Shown here: positions 15,929-24,028 of the stretch, one piece after another
How the letters are laid out: each line of letters begins with the position of its first letter
Numbering within the stretch: the first letter of the stretch is position 1
Origin: Thermohalobaculum sp050043005
Lineage (GTDB): Bacteria > Pseudomonadota > Alphaproteobacteria > Rhodobacterales > Rhodobacteraceae
Length of the DNA stretch: 30,579 bases
Direction: 5' to 3'
Assembly (NCBI GenBank): GCA_050043005.1
Contig: JBHJIZ010000065.1
Location: 1 to 30,579 of the forward strand
The notes under the pieces: generated by a model
What the model was told of the DNA's origin: nothing
What the model saw: only the letters and a program-made list of their open reading frames with translations
Databases searched by the model: none
Translations under genes and position numbers: made by a program

Positions 15929-18900
15929 GTGGAGCCGAGCGCGGCCTCTCCGACGTGCGGGACATGCAACGAGGCCGTGCCGGCAAAGGCACGGTTCTGC
16001 CCGTTTTGCGGCGCCCGCCAGACCGAACACGATGCCCTGAAGCGCGAGGAAGGTGGCGAACACCGCCAGATCACTGTGATGTTTTGTGACGTGGCGGGAT
16101 CGACCTCGCTATCATCACGTTTGCACTCGGAGGATCTGCGCGAGTTGCTGCGCGATTATCAAGCGATCTGCGCTGACGCGATCGAAAGCCGTGGCGGGAT
16201 GATCGCGCAGTATCTGGGCGATGGAATCATGGCCTATTTTGGCTATCCGCGCGCTCATGAGGACGCAGCGATCCGAGCGGCAGATGCCGCGATCGAGATC
16301 TGCCGGAAGGCGCAGGCGCTCGGCGAACCGGTCATGGAGAAGCACGGCGTAGAGTTCGCAGTGCGTCTTGCTCTGCACACAGGCCGCGTTCTGATCGGCA
16401 CCATGGGGGCAGGTGTTCGCCAGGAGCATCATTCGGTGACCGGGGTCGTCCCGAACATGACAGCACGGATCGAAGGTTTTGCACCGTCGAATGGTGTGGC
16501 CGTGAGCGCCGAGACCAAGGCCCTGATTGCATCGACCTTCCGCATGCAGTCGATCGGGTTGAAGGACCTCAAGGGGATTCCCGAGCCAGTCGAGATCTTC
16601 CACGTGCTGGGCCGCAAGCCGGCGACCTCGGTGCTGCCCGACGTCGCCCGAATGCCGGTAGGGCGCGAGGGCGAAGTCGCCACCCTGATGTCTGCGTGGG
16701 AGCGTGTCGAGGTACAGGGAAGCGCCCGGCTGGTGATCTCTGCCGAGGCCGGAGCCGGGAAATCCGTGCTGGCGTCCTGCTTCCTGAAGGATGCCTGCAT
16801 CCCGCGCGCGCAGATCCTGGAGTTCGCGGGCAGCATAGCCGGACGCCATACGCCTTTTGCCAGCCTGCGCGAGACGCTAGAGCGCTGGGTGCGCACGGAT
16901 GGCAATGGTCACAGTGACGAGCTCGTCCAACGTATCGCCGGTTGGTTCGATCAGGAGAGCATGGGCGACGCGATTCATGTCAATGTCTTGAAGAGTCTGC
17001 TGGACGGCACGATCGAGGACGGTACCGCCGGGCGTCAGGCAGTTTTCGCCGCTGCCACGGCATTGGTCGACCGCCTTCCTTCTCCGCTCGTGGTCGTCAT
17101 CGAGGATGCTCATTGGATCGACCACTCAACGCTCGAGCTGATGGATCGTATCTCTGCCGATGAGAGTGCTCGGATCTTCCTGCTGGTGCTTGCGCGACCT
17201 GAGTTCGAGGCCGACTGGAGCGATCCACGCCAGACGGAGATCACGCTGGGTGGTCTGTCGTCGAAGTCTGCCTCGGCCCTGGTCGAGCAGGTCGCCGGCG
17301 GTCCCGTCGAAGCCGCCGTCATCCGGCAGATCATCGACGCGACCAATGGATTGCCGCTCTACGTCGAGGAACTCACCAAATCCCTGATCGAAAGCGGTCA
17401 GATCGCGCGCGAGCGCAACATGTTCCGAAGCGCCAGCGTGTCTGGGCAGGCTCTGACGCCGCCCTCTCTGCTGGATCTGATCACGTCGCGCCTGGACATG
17501 CTGGGCGACGCGAAACTCTTTGCGCAGATCTGCGCCGTGCTCGGGCGCGACTTTGACAGGGCTGCCCTGCTCGAGGTCTCTGGCGTCGCGCCGGACACGA
17601 TCGATGCCGCCGTCACGGCACTTTCGATCGCCGGGATCCTGTCTGTCGCGCGCGGAGGGCGCCTGTCGTTCCGCCATGCGCTCTATCAGAGTGCCGCCTA
17701 TGAAAGCATCGTCCGCCGCGCGCGTTTGACATGGCACGAGCGATACCTGCGCTGGCTCGAGAAGAATCCGAAACGCCTGTCGGCGACACGCCCCGAGAAC
17801 ATTGGCTATCACATGGAGGCTTGCGGGCGGCTGTCCGAGGCAGTCGACGCCTACATGCAGGCAGGGCTTGGCGCCAACCGGACGTCTGCCAGCCACGAAG
17901 CCGCAGCGCACTTCCAGAAAGCCGCCGATCTTCTTGTGGAGATCGGTCAGCGCGATGCGGATGGTCCGGACCTTCAGGAGAAACGTCTTAATGTTCAGGT
18001 GCTGCTTGCAGGCGCGCTTCTCTCCGCCCGTGGTCCCGGCGCGCGTGAAACCCGCAGTGCATATGACATTGCCATTGGCTTGGCCGAGGCGACGCCGGAA
18101 TCCGAGCATCACTTCCCAGCATACTGGGGCTGGTGGCGGGTTTCGGACAGCTTCGCGACCATGGCCGAGCGCGCCAAGCGTCTGCAAGCCGTCTCGAACC
18201 GGATGGACGGCGCCGAGTTCAAGCTGCAGGCCAAGCACTGCGTCTGGGCGAACGCCTTCCAGATGGGGGAGCTGACCCAGTCGATCGAAACCGCCCGCGA
18301 AGGGCTGGTGATGTACCAGGATGGCGGGTTCGAGGGGCATGGTACGCTTTATGGCGGACACGATTGCAAGGTTTGTGCGCTGGGTGAGATCGGTCTGGCA
18401 AGCTGGCTGCAGGGGGCGGGCGATGCGGCGACGATCCACTGCGACTCAGCACTGGCGCATGCCGAGCGGCTTGGCCATCTGGGCAGTCTTCTGCATGCGT
18501 TGGACATCGCGATCATGCTGCACCACTACCGGCGCGATCCGGTGACAGTGGCGCGCTTGGCGACACGGCTGCACGGTCTGGCGACCGAACGCGACCTGGA
18601 AGACTACCGCGCCAAGGCCGAGATTTTTCAAGGTTGGGCACAGATCGCCCAGGGCGATATCGAAGATGGGCTCGCGCAGGTCGACGAAGGCTTTCGCGTG
18701 ATGCAGGAAGTCGGCACGCCGGAAGACTTCCCGGTCTATCAATGCATTCGCAGCCAGGCGATGCGCCGGATGAGTCGATTGGACGAGGCGCTGAATGCGC
18801 TCTACGACGGTCGCGCCGTGATCGACGACGAAGGTGTCAACTACTGGGGCGCCGAGATTGCCCGGAACGAGGTCGAGGTCGAACTGGCCCGGCCGGAGCC

Positions 18901-19132
18901 TGTGGCGGATTTCGTGCGTACGCGTCTGAACGAGGCCCGCCAGCTTGCAAAGGCACAAGGCGCACTGGCGCTGGAATTGCGCGCGGCGATGACCGGACTG
19001 CGTTGGGGCTTGGCCGGTGGAGACGCCGAGCGCCGGCGGGCGGATCTGGTCGCCGTGCTTAGACGTTTTGATGCAAATGCCGCGGGCCATGATCTGGACG
19101 AGGCGCGCCGCTTGCTTGCCGAAACTCCGTGA
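15929..19132 (+). CDS. Zinc-ribbon / class III nucleotide cyclase / ATPase / TPR-like signalling protein
   Basis: A 1067-aa multi-domain protein heading the YcaO cluster. Residues 10-27 form a zinc ribbon (C10, C13, C24, C27). A class III adenylate/guanylate cyclase domain spans about 45-230, with metal-binding D54 (FCDVAGST) and D98 (YLGDG) and transition-state residues N176 and R180; the usual adenine-selecting aspartate three residues before N is a valine, as in many cyclase-ATPase fusions, so ATP/GTP choice is open. A STAND-like ATPase follows: Walker A AEAGAGKS (272-279, K278) and Walker B VVVIEDAHW (D393). The rest to 1067 is helical and TPR-like. No membrane segment. GTG start behind AAGGGGG. 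Next gene starts within 10 nt. Likely a sensor or regulator of the cluster; cyclase activity is predicted, not shown. Confidence 0.88.
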   Translation: MEPSAASPTCGTCNEAVPAKARFCPFCGARQTEHDALKREEGGEHRQITVMFCDVAGSTSLSSRLHSEDLRELLRDYQAICADAIESRGGMIAQYLGDGIMAYFGYPRAHEDAAIRAADAAIEICRKAQALGEPVMEKHGVEFAVRLALHTGRVLIGTMGAGVRQEHHSVTGVVPNMTARIEGFAPSNGVAVSAETKALIASTFRMQSIGLKDLKGIPEPVEIFHVLGRKPATSVLPDVARMPVGREGEVATLMSAWERVEVQGSARLVISAEAGAGKSVLASCFLKDACIPRAQILEFAGSIAGRHTPFASLRETLERWVRTDGNGHSDELVQRIAGWFDQESMGDAIHVNVLKSLLDGTIEDGTAGRQAVFAAATALVDRLPSPLVVVIEDAHWIDHSTLELMDRISADESARIFLLVLARPEFEADWSDPRQTEITLGGLSSKSASALVEQVAGGPVEAAVIRQIIDATNGLPLYVEELTKSLIESGQIARERNMFRSASVSGQALTPPSLLDLITSRLDMLGDAKLFAQICAVLGRDFDRAALLEVSGVAPDTIDAAVTALSIAGILSVARGGRLSFRHALYQSAAYESIVRRARLTWHERYLRWLEKNPKRLSATRPENIGYHMEACGRLSEAVDAYMQAGLGANRTSASHEAAAHFQKAADLLVEIGQRDADGPDLQEKRLNVQVLLAGALLSARGPGARETRSAYDIAIGLAEATPESEHHFPAYWGWWRVSDSFATMAERAKRLQAVSNRMDGAEFKLQAKHCVWANAFQMGELTQSIETAREGLVMYQDGGFEGHGTLYGGHDCKVCALGEIGLASWLQGAGDAATIHCDSALAHAERLGHLGSLLHALDIAIMLHHYRRDPVTVARLATRLHGLATERDLEDYRAKAEIFQGWAQIAQGDIEDGLAQVDEGFRVMQEVGTPEDFPVYQCIRSQAMRRMSRLDEALNALYDGRAVIDDEGVNYWGAEIARNEVEVELARPEPVADFVRTRLNEARQLAKAQGALALELRAAMTGLRWGLAGGDAERRRADLVAVLRRFDANAAGHDLDEARRLLAETP

Positions 19133-19141
19133 CGAGTGCAC

Positions 19142-20359
19142 ATGGGTCTGACCAAGTCCTGGCGTGACGGTGGCCGGCGATCCTGCCCGCCTTCGGAGAC
19201 CTGGGCGCGGCTGAAGCCACTCTTGCCGGTCTTTGGGATTGCGCGGGTTGCCAACATCACGGGGCTCGACCGCATCGGCATCCCGGTCTTCACGGCGTGT
19301 CGACCGAACTCGCGATCCCTGTCGGTGTTTCAGGGCAAGGGCCTGTCGGTCGAGGCAGCGCGGGTCTCGGCCGTGATGGAAGCGTACGAGACCTGGTGCG
19401 CCGAGAGCATCGATGCCCCGCTGAAATTCGCGTCGATTGACGAGCTTGCCTATACCCACGCGCTTGCCGACATCACGCGCCTGCCGCTCGCCAATCCGGA
19501 CGGGTTCGATCCCATGCTGCCGTTCCTGTGGACCGAAGCCGAGGACCTGATCAGTGGCGCGCGAAAATGGCTGCCGTTCGAGCTGGTGCACGCGAACTAT
19601 GCCCGGCCCGAACCGGCGCATTCCGGCGCATTCGCGGCGACAACGAACGGATTGGCCTCGGGCAACACGCGCGAGGAGGCAGTGTTACACGGTCTCTTCG
19701 AGGTGATCGAACGCGATGCGATCACGCTGTGGAAGCTTGGTGCCGATGCCTGGAGCAGCGCTACGGCCGTGCGACCCGAGACGGTGACCGGTGCGCCGCG
19801 CACGTTGCTGGATCTGTTCGAGGCCGCCGAGATCGATGTGGCTGTCTGGGACGTGAGTTCGGACACCAGTATCCCGGTCTTCGTCGCACTCATCCATGAT
19901 CGGACGGGTGAGACAGGCGCCGACGAGATCGGAGGAGGAGCGCACCTGTCACCCGAAGTTGCATTGGTGCGCGCGCTGACCGAGGCTGCGCAGGCGCGCG
20001 GGACCTTCATCGCCGGTGCGCGCGAGGACATCACCGATCCCGACTATACGGACGACGCGATTGCAAAGCGGCGCGACATGACGCGACGCGTTCTGGACGG
20101 GTTGTCACCAGAGCGCGATTTCGGCGAAATCCCGTCGCGTGAAACCGAGAACTTCGCCGCAGACATCGATGTCGTTCTGTCGGCGTTGAGACAGGTCGGC
20201 ATCGAGGAGGCTCTGACCGTTGACCTTGGCAAACCGGCCCTGCCCTTCGCGGTGTCCCGTGTGGTCGTGCCCGGGTTGGAGGCCGCGTTCGAAGGGCCGT
20301 CCAGCGAATACGTCCCAGGCCCGCGGGCCACGGCGATCCTGAACGAGCAGACATCGTGA
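19142..20359 (+). CDS. YcaO-family ATP-dependent peptide-modifying enzyme
   Basis: A 405-aa YcaO-domain protein. YcaO enzymes use ATP to activate backbone amides of ribosomal peptides, making azolines, thioamides or amidines. Family ATP-site motifs are visible: SVFQGKGLS (G65-K66-G67), SAVMEAYE, and GLASGNTREEAVLHGLFEVIERDA (E187, E190, R191, D192). There is no fused E1-like or leader-binding domain and no proline-rich PxPxP end typical of azoline-forming YcaOs, and the adjacent gene is TfuA, the partner of thioamide-forming YcaOs in methanogens and in the thiovarsolin pathway. Backbone thioamidation is therefore the leading guess. Start is ATG 19142 (GTG 19136 also possible); ribosome binding site is weak, fitting coupling to the upstream gene. 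Confidence 0.92.
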   Translation: MGLTKSWRDGGRRSCPPSETWARLKPLLPVFGIARVANITGLDRIGIPVFTACRPNSRSLSVFQGKGLSVEAARVSAVMEAYETWCAESIDAPLKFASIDELAYTHALADITRLPLANPDGFDPMLPFLWTEAEDLISGARKWLPFELVHANYARPEPAHSGAFAATTNGLASGNTREEAVLHGLFEVIERDAITLWKLGADAWSSATAVRPETVTGAPRTLLDLFEAAEIDVAVWDVSSDTSIPVFVALIHDRTGETGADEIGGGAHLSPEVALVRALTEAAQARGTFIAGAREDITDPDYTDDAIAKRRDMTRRVLDGLSPERDFGEIPSRETENFAADIDVVLSALRQVGIEEALTVDLGKPALPFAVSRVVVPGLEAAFEGPSSEYVPGPRATAILNEQTS

Positions 20360-20366
20360 GCACCGT

Positions 20367-21116
20367 ATGAACACCGTCGTGTTCCTGGGTCCAAGCCTGG
20401 GGCTGAACGCAGCGCGCCAGCATCTTGACGCGGTCTATCTTCCGCCCGCACGGCGCGGCGATGTCGTGCGCGCCATCGAGGCGCATGATCCGGAGACGAT
20501 ACTGATCATCGACGGCTACTTCGAGCAGGTGCCCTCGGTCTGGCACAAGGAGATCCTCTGCGCGCTGAGCCATGGCCGCACGGGTGCGGGGGCTGCAAGC
20601 ATGGGTGCGTTGCGGGCGGCGGAACTCGACCAGTTCGGCATGATCGGTGTCGGCAGGATCTATGATGCCTATTCAAAGGGCCGATTCGATCCGTTTCCGG
20701 ATCCGTTCGAGGATGATGACGAGGTCGCCGTGCTGCATGGCCCGGCGGAGACCGGATACGCCGCGACCGAGGCAATGGTGGATGTGCGTGCGACGCTGGA
20801 CCAGGCTCAGCAAGACGGGATTTTGCAGGACATCGCGATGCATGAGCTTGCCGCGGCCGCAAAGGCGCTGTTCTACAAGTATCGGACCTGGGGGCGGATT
20901 TTGGCGGATGCGAATGCTCTGCCCGATGCCACGCGAAGAGCGCTCGAGGACTGGCTCAAGACCGGTCGCGTGCCGCAGAAACGCCTCGACGCCGAGGGAC
21001 TTCTTTGTCAGACTGCGCGCCGAGAACTGGTGGCAGACGTTCCTCCATTCCGATTTGAAGAAACCGTGCTCTGGGACACAGAATTCCCAAAGATAGTTGA
21101 GAAATTATCGAAATGA
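20367..21116 (+). CDS. TfuA-like protein, YcaO partner
   Basis: A 249-aa TfuA-family protein, named after a gene of the rhizobial trifolitoxin cluster. In thioamide-forming systems TfuA is thought to supply or activate sulfur for YcaO. The family core is clear: VFLGPSL at the N-terminus, LIIDGYFEQVPSVWHKEIL, and the highly conserved ASMGALRAAEL (77-87). The gene starts 7 nt after the YcaO stop and its stop overlaps the protease ATG (ATGA), so all are coupled. No separate sulfur-donor gene such as a sulfurtransferase is nearby. Confidence 0.92.
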   Translation: MNTVVFLGPSLGLNAARQHLDAVYLPPARRGDVVRAIEAHDPETILIIDGYFEQVPSVWHKEILCALSHGRTGAGAASMGALRAAELDQFGMIGVGRIYDAYSKGRFDPFPDPFEDDDEVAVLHGPAETGYAATEAMVDVRATLDQAQQDGILQDIAMHELAAAAKALFYKYRTWGRILADANALPDATRRALEDWLKTGRVPQKRLDAEGLLCQTARRELVADVPPFRFEETVLWDTEFPKIVEKLSK

Positions 21117-22363
21117 GTCTGTCCCTCGACGATCTGTACCGAGACACCGGAACACGTTTTCGAGTCTACGTGCAGTCGCCCGTGCTGAAGGGGTTTTCGG
21201 AGCCTGAAACAATCTGGGTGTCCTCGCCCGCCGGAACGCTTGGTCCTGGACCCGAAGACGCGCGTATGGTCGCGATCCTGCCGATCGAGAAGAAGGAATA
21301 TGGCGCCAAGGATCTGCCGCCGTTCATGGGCCGGTGCGCCGATCCGGTCTGGCCGGATGACGAGGGGCATTTCGACTGGATCGAACCGTCGGACCCCGGA
21401 TTCAAATGCACCAATATGTGGGGCATTGTCCGCCGGGTTCTGGATGTCTGGGAGCTTTACCTGGGCGAACCGATCGACTGGCACTTCAAGGACGTGTTCC
21501 CGCAGCTCGAGATGATCCCGCACGTTCGCTGGGACAACGCGCATTTCGGGTTGGGCTTCATGGAATTCGGCGAAGGCAAAGACGACCATGGCAAACAATG
21601 CCCTTATGCGCTGAATTTCGATGTGCTGGCACACGAGGCCGGGCACGGGATCCTGTTCTCGCTGGTGGGAATGCCAAAGCCGCACCGCATGAACACCGCC
21701 TATCGCGGTTTCCATGAAAGTGCGTCGGATTGTGTGGCGATGATCTCGGCCCTGCACTTCGAGTCGTTCCTGGATCACGTCCTGTGGGTAACCAAGGGCA
21801 ACGTCTACGCCGAGAACGTGATGAGCCGGATCGGAGAATTGTCCGACACGCGCCAGATCCGCCGAGCGTCAAACGGCTTGAAAATGGCGGATGTGATCAG
21901 CCTGGAGACGCCGCACACCAAGGCGAGCGGCAAGGATTTGCACAAGGTCGCGCAACCGCTGACCGGTGCCGTCTTCGACATCATGGCAGGCTGGTACACG
22001 ATGGAACTGGCCGATCTGGGCCTGGTGCCGGCGTCGCATGTCAAGGCGATGCGCAAGGCAGCGATTGACGGTGTGCTGGACACGTTCGCCCACACGCCCC
22101 TGCTCGACGCCTATTTGGTGCAACACATCGGGTTCCGAAGCGCCCTGGCCGAGGCGCGCGACATGATGGGCGTGCGTCTGGCGCACACCTGGGCGCGGCT
22201 GGACGAGAACGCGTTTTCCTATGCGCATTTCGCCGAGACCTTCCTGCAAGTCGATTGGGAACTGACGGGCGACCAGCATCAGAAGCGGATCAAGCGCATC
22301 TTCAAATGGCGTGGGATCGAACCGCGCAAAGACTGGAAACCCGTGGTGGCGCCATGGGTTTAA
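21113..22363 (+). CDS. Putative zinc metalloprotease (gluzincin-like, HEAGH)
   Basis: A 416-aa protein without signal peptide or membrane segments. HEAGH (174-178) supplies two zinc ligands and the catalytic glutamate E175, and E202 in GFHESASD, 24 residues on, is a good third ligand; ESASD resembles the NEAISD of thermolysin-like M4 enzymes. Unlike secreted M4 proteases it has no pro-domain, and the N-terminal 170 residues are not recognised. In this cluster, between TfuA and a repeat-bearing putative precursor, it is the obvious candidate to cut the precursor inside the cell. Start ATG overlaps the TfuA stop by 4 nt. Proteolytic activity is predicted from motif only; exact family not assigned. 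Confidence 0.82.
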   Translation: MSLSLDDLYRDTGTRFRVYVQSPVLKGFSEPETIWVSSPAGTLGPGPEDARMVAILPIEKKEYGAKDLPPFMGRCADPVWPDDEGHFDWIEPSDPGFKCTNMWGIVRRVLDVWELYLGEPIDWHFKDVFPQLEMIPHVRWDNAHFGLGFMEFGEGKDDHGKQCPYALNFDVLAHEAGHGILFSLVGMPKPHRMNTAYRGFHESASDCVAMISALHFESFLDHVLWVTKGNVYAENVMSRIGELSDTRQIRRASNGLKMADVISLETPHTKASGKDLHKVAQPLTGAVFDIMAGWYTMELADLGLVPASHVKAMRKAAIDGVLDTFAHTPLLDAYLVQHIGFRSALAEARDMMGVRLAHTWARLDENAFSYAHFAETFLQVDWELTGDQHQKRIKRIFKWRGIEPRKDWKPVVAPWV

Positions 22364-22433
22364 CTGGGATAGACTTCAGCGGTCCCGGAGGGGGATCTGC
22401 TTTACTTCAACCGCGCGTAACGGGGGACAAGAA

Positions 22434-23309
22434 ATGACAACCGAAGCGAAGTTGCTGCCAAGTAACAAGATTGCGCTGTACGGTAAGACAACGAAACTGG
22501 CCCTGTTTGAGAGCGCATTGGAAGAAATGCCCGACTTGTTCCCAGAGGGCGATAAGACTGCGCATATGATCGAAGTCCATGGTTACAAGGTCGATGGCGA
22601 GGTCAACAAGCTCGACGTCCCTGTTCAGATTTTCCTCGGACCCGAAGGCACGGACATCATCGCGGCCAAGCGTGGAGATGACGGGACAGTCAGCAACGCC
22701 GACGCCAATCCCGAAACCTCGAAGGACGCCCTGAAGGCGTTTCCTCCGGGCGAGTTCCTGCGCTGGGATCTCGACATGACGGACAAGACGATCGAGGTTT
22801 CGTTGATGCCGACGGTGATCGGCGCCGCTGTTGGCCTGATGGAGGATCTGGACTCCGACACCGGCTATACGCTGCGCGGTGCGGACGGGCGGCTCTACCA
22901 TGTCCCGACCGAGATGGACGGCTTCGATGTTCTCGACGAGGACATGGACGGCGCTGGAATGCCGGGCGGTGCGGATCCGGGCATGGGCGGGATGGGCGAC
23001 ATGGTCGAAAGTCGCGCCATGATGCAATCCCGTGCGATGATGCAGTCTCGCGCCATGATGCAGTCTCGCGCCATGATGCAGAGCCGCGCGATGATGCAAT
23101 CGCGGGCCATGATGCAAAGCCGCGCGATGATGCAGTCTCGGGCCATGATGCAGAGCCGTGCGATGATGCAATCGCGGGCCATGATGCAAAGCCGCGCGAT
23201 GATGCAGTCACGCGCCATGATGCAAAGTCGCGCGATGATGCAGGCCCGGGCGATGATGATCGACAACATTTCGGGCAAAGGTCACCATTCGAACGACGAC
23301 GAGGAGTGA
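22434..23309 (+). CDS. Putative RiPP precursor / modified repeat protein with 13 x SRAMMQ
   Basis: A 291-aa protein in three parts: an N-terminal domain of about 170 residues with mixed sequence that looks folded (includes EVHGYKVDGEVNKLDVPVQI), a Gly/Met/Asp-rich linker (about 171-192), then 13 exact SRAMMQ hexapeptides (193-270), a degenerate ARAMM (271-275) and the acidic tail IDNISGKGHHSNDDEE. The repeat region has one Arg, one Ser and two Met per unit and no Cys, so it is strongly basic between acidic flanks. No signal peptide. ATG 22434 follows CGGGGGA at 7 nt; the open frame upstream to 22311 overlaps the protease gene. It is the last gene of the YcaO-TfuA-protease cluster, so I infer it is the substrate, with the N-terminal domain acting as a leader. 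I recognise no homologue. Confidence 0.88.
   Translation: MTTEAKLLPSNKIALYGKTTKLALFESALEEMPDLFPEGDKTAHMIEVHGYKVDGEVNKLDVPVQIFLGPEGTDIIAAKRGDDGTVSNADANPETSKDALKAFPPGEFLRWDLDMTDKTIEVSLMPTVIGAAVGLMEDLDSDTGYTLRGADGRLYHVPTEMDGFDVLDEDMDGAGMPGGADPGMGGMGDMVESRAMMQSRAMMQSRAMMQSRAMMQSRAMMQSRAMMQSRAMMQSRAMMQSRAMMQSRAMMQSRAMMQSRAMMQSRAMMQARAMMIDNISGKGHHSNDDEE
23010..23258 (+). repeat. 18-bp coding tandem repeat (13 full units + 1 partial)
   Basis: Thirteen 18-nt units run from 23010 to 23243, each encoding SRAMMQ, then a 15-nt partial unit (ARAMM) to 23258. The units differ only at synonymous sites: serine uses AGT, AGC, TCT, TCC, TCG and TCA, arginine CGC/CGT/CGG, alanine GCC/GCG, glutamine CAA/CAG. 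Units 5-8 (23082-23153) and 9-12 (23154-23225) match at 68 of 72 positions, revealing a higher-order duplication; units 3 and 4 are identical. Confidence 0.97.
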
Positions 23310-23791
23310 TCCGGGCACGGCTCGAGGCTCATCTTCTGGCGAATCGGGACGGTGTTTGCGCACGAATCGCGGAGCACTTATCCCGGCTTCTCCCCCGAAA
23401 GTGTGAATTGACCCTACGGCGTCACAAACGGGGCCGTGAACACGGACAGAACAGAGCCTGAAAATTCTGACATCGCCGTCAGAACAGCCTTGGTTTTAGG
23501 CACCATTAACCACTCGGACGCATCACCGGTCCACCGCGTTTCTGGCAACTTCGGTGCCTAGGCGCGGTGCCCTGTGTGTGCGCTGCGTTGCTGACCCTGC
23601 GTAACCCACCGGACAGATGAAATGGCTTTGCAAGGTGCCCCGTGGTGCAACGGATTGTGATGATAACGAACTCAACCAAAAATAGGTCCTACAACAACAT
23701 CTTGCGTTCACGCATTGTTAATCCTCTAGATCGAGAATGAAGGAAGGGTAAACGGACGTCTTTAAGAGCGACCGGATCCGAGGCAGAAGGC
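23310..23791. other. 482-nt intergenic region after the repeat protein
   Basis: No convincing gene. It contains a perfect inverted repeat TTCTGAC-N6-GTCAGAA (23465-23484) followed by a short T-rich stretch at about 23491-23497, a possible terminator of the cluster or an operator. Further on, TTGCGT (23702-23707) and TCTAGA (23725-23730), 17 nt apart, are a weak promoter candidate for the small gene at 23792. The region is visibly less GC-rich than the genes around it and has room for a small RNA, for which I see no specific evidence. Confidence 0.4.
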
Positions 23792-24016
23792 ATGAGTGAT
23801 ATGAAACAGTTTTTCGATGACCCGGTCGCCACGGCGATCGCTGGTGTGCAGCTCCCGCTTGAGAATGTCGAGTACACGATCGAGCAGTATTTGCTTATGA
23901 ACGGACAGCGTCTGGACACCGAGACGCGCGTGCTGTTGGCGAATGTCCGCGACTGCGTTGGCTCCGTTGCGGGCTCGACACGCGAGATCGTCAAGAATGG
24001 TGCCGACCGGCTCTGA
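23792..24016 (+). CDS. Small hypothetical protein
   Basis: A 74-aa soluble, mostly helical protein starting MSDMKQFFDDPVATAIAGVQ and ending in KNGADRL, with one cysteine near residue 54. GAGGCAGAAGG precedes the ATG as a plausible ribosome binding site. The protein-like composition and normal codon bias support a real gene. I do not recognise the family; it is separated from the repeat protein by 482 nt and is unlikely to be in the same transcript. Convergent with the ClC gene, 12 nt apart. Confidence 0.65.
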   Translation: MSDMKQFFDDPVATAIAGVQLPLENVEYTIEQYLLMNGQRLDTETRVLLANVRDCVGSVAGSTREIVKNGADRL

Positions 24017-24028
24017 ACGCACCGTCTG

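Noticed and set aside
23010..23258. Possible CRISPR array or simple microsatellite
   Set aside because: Units are contiguous with no spacers, in frame and coding, and differ at third positions as expected for a selected protein repeat.
22895..23278. Minus-strand reading frame with regular Cys/Ile repeats (IIARLCIMARDC-like), and another His-rich one at 22407-23189
   Set aside because: They are mirror translations of the 18-bp repeat; the plus strand has the start signal, synonymous-only variation and operon context.
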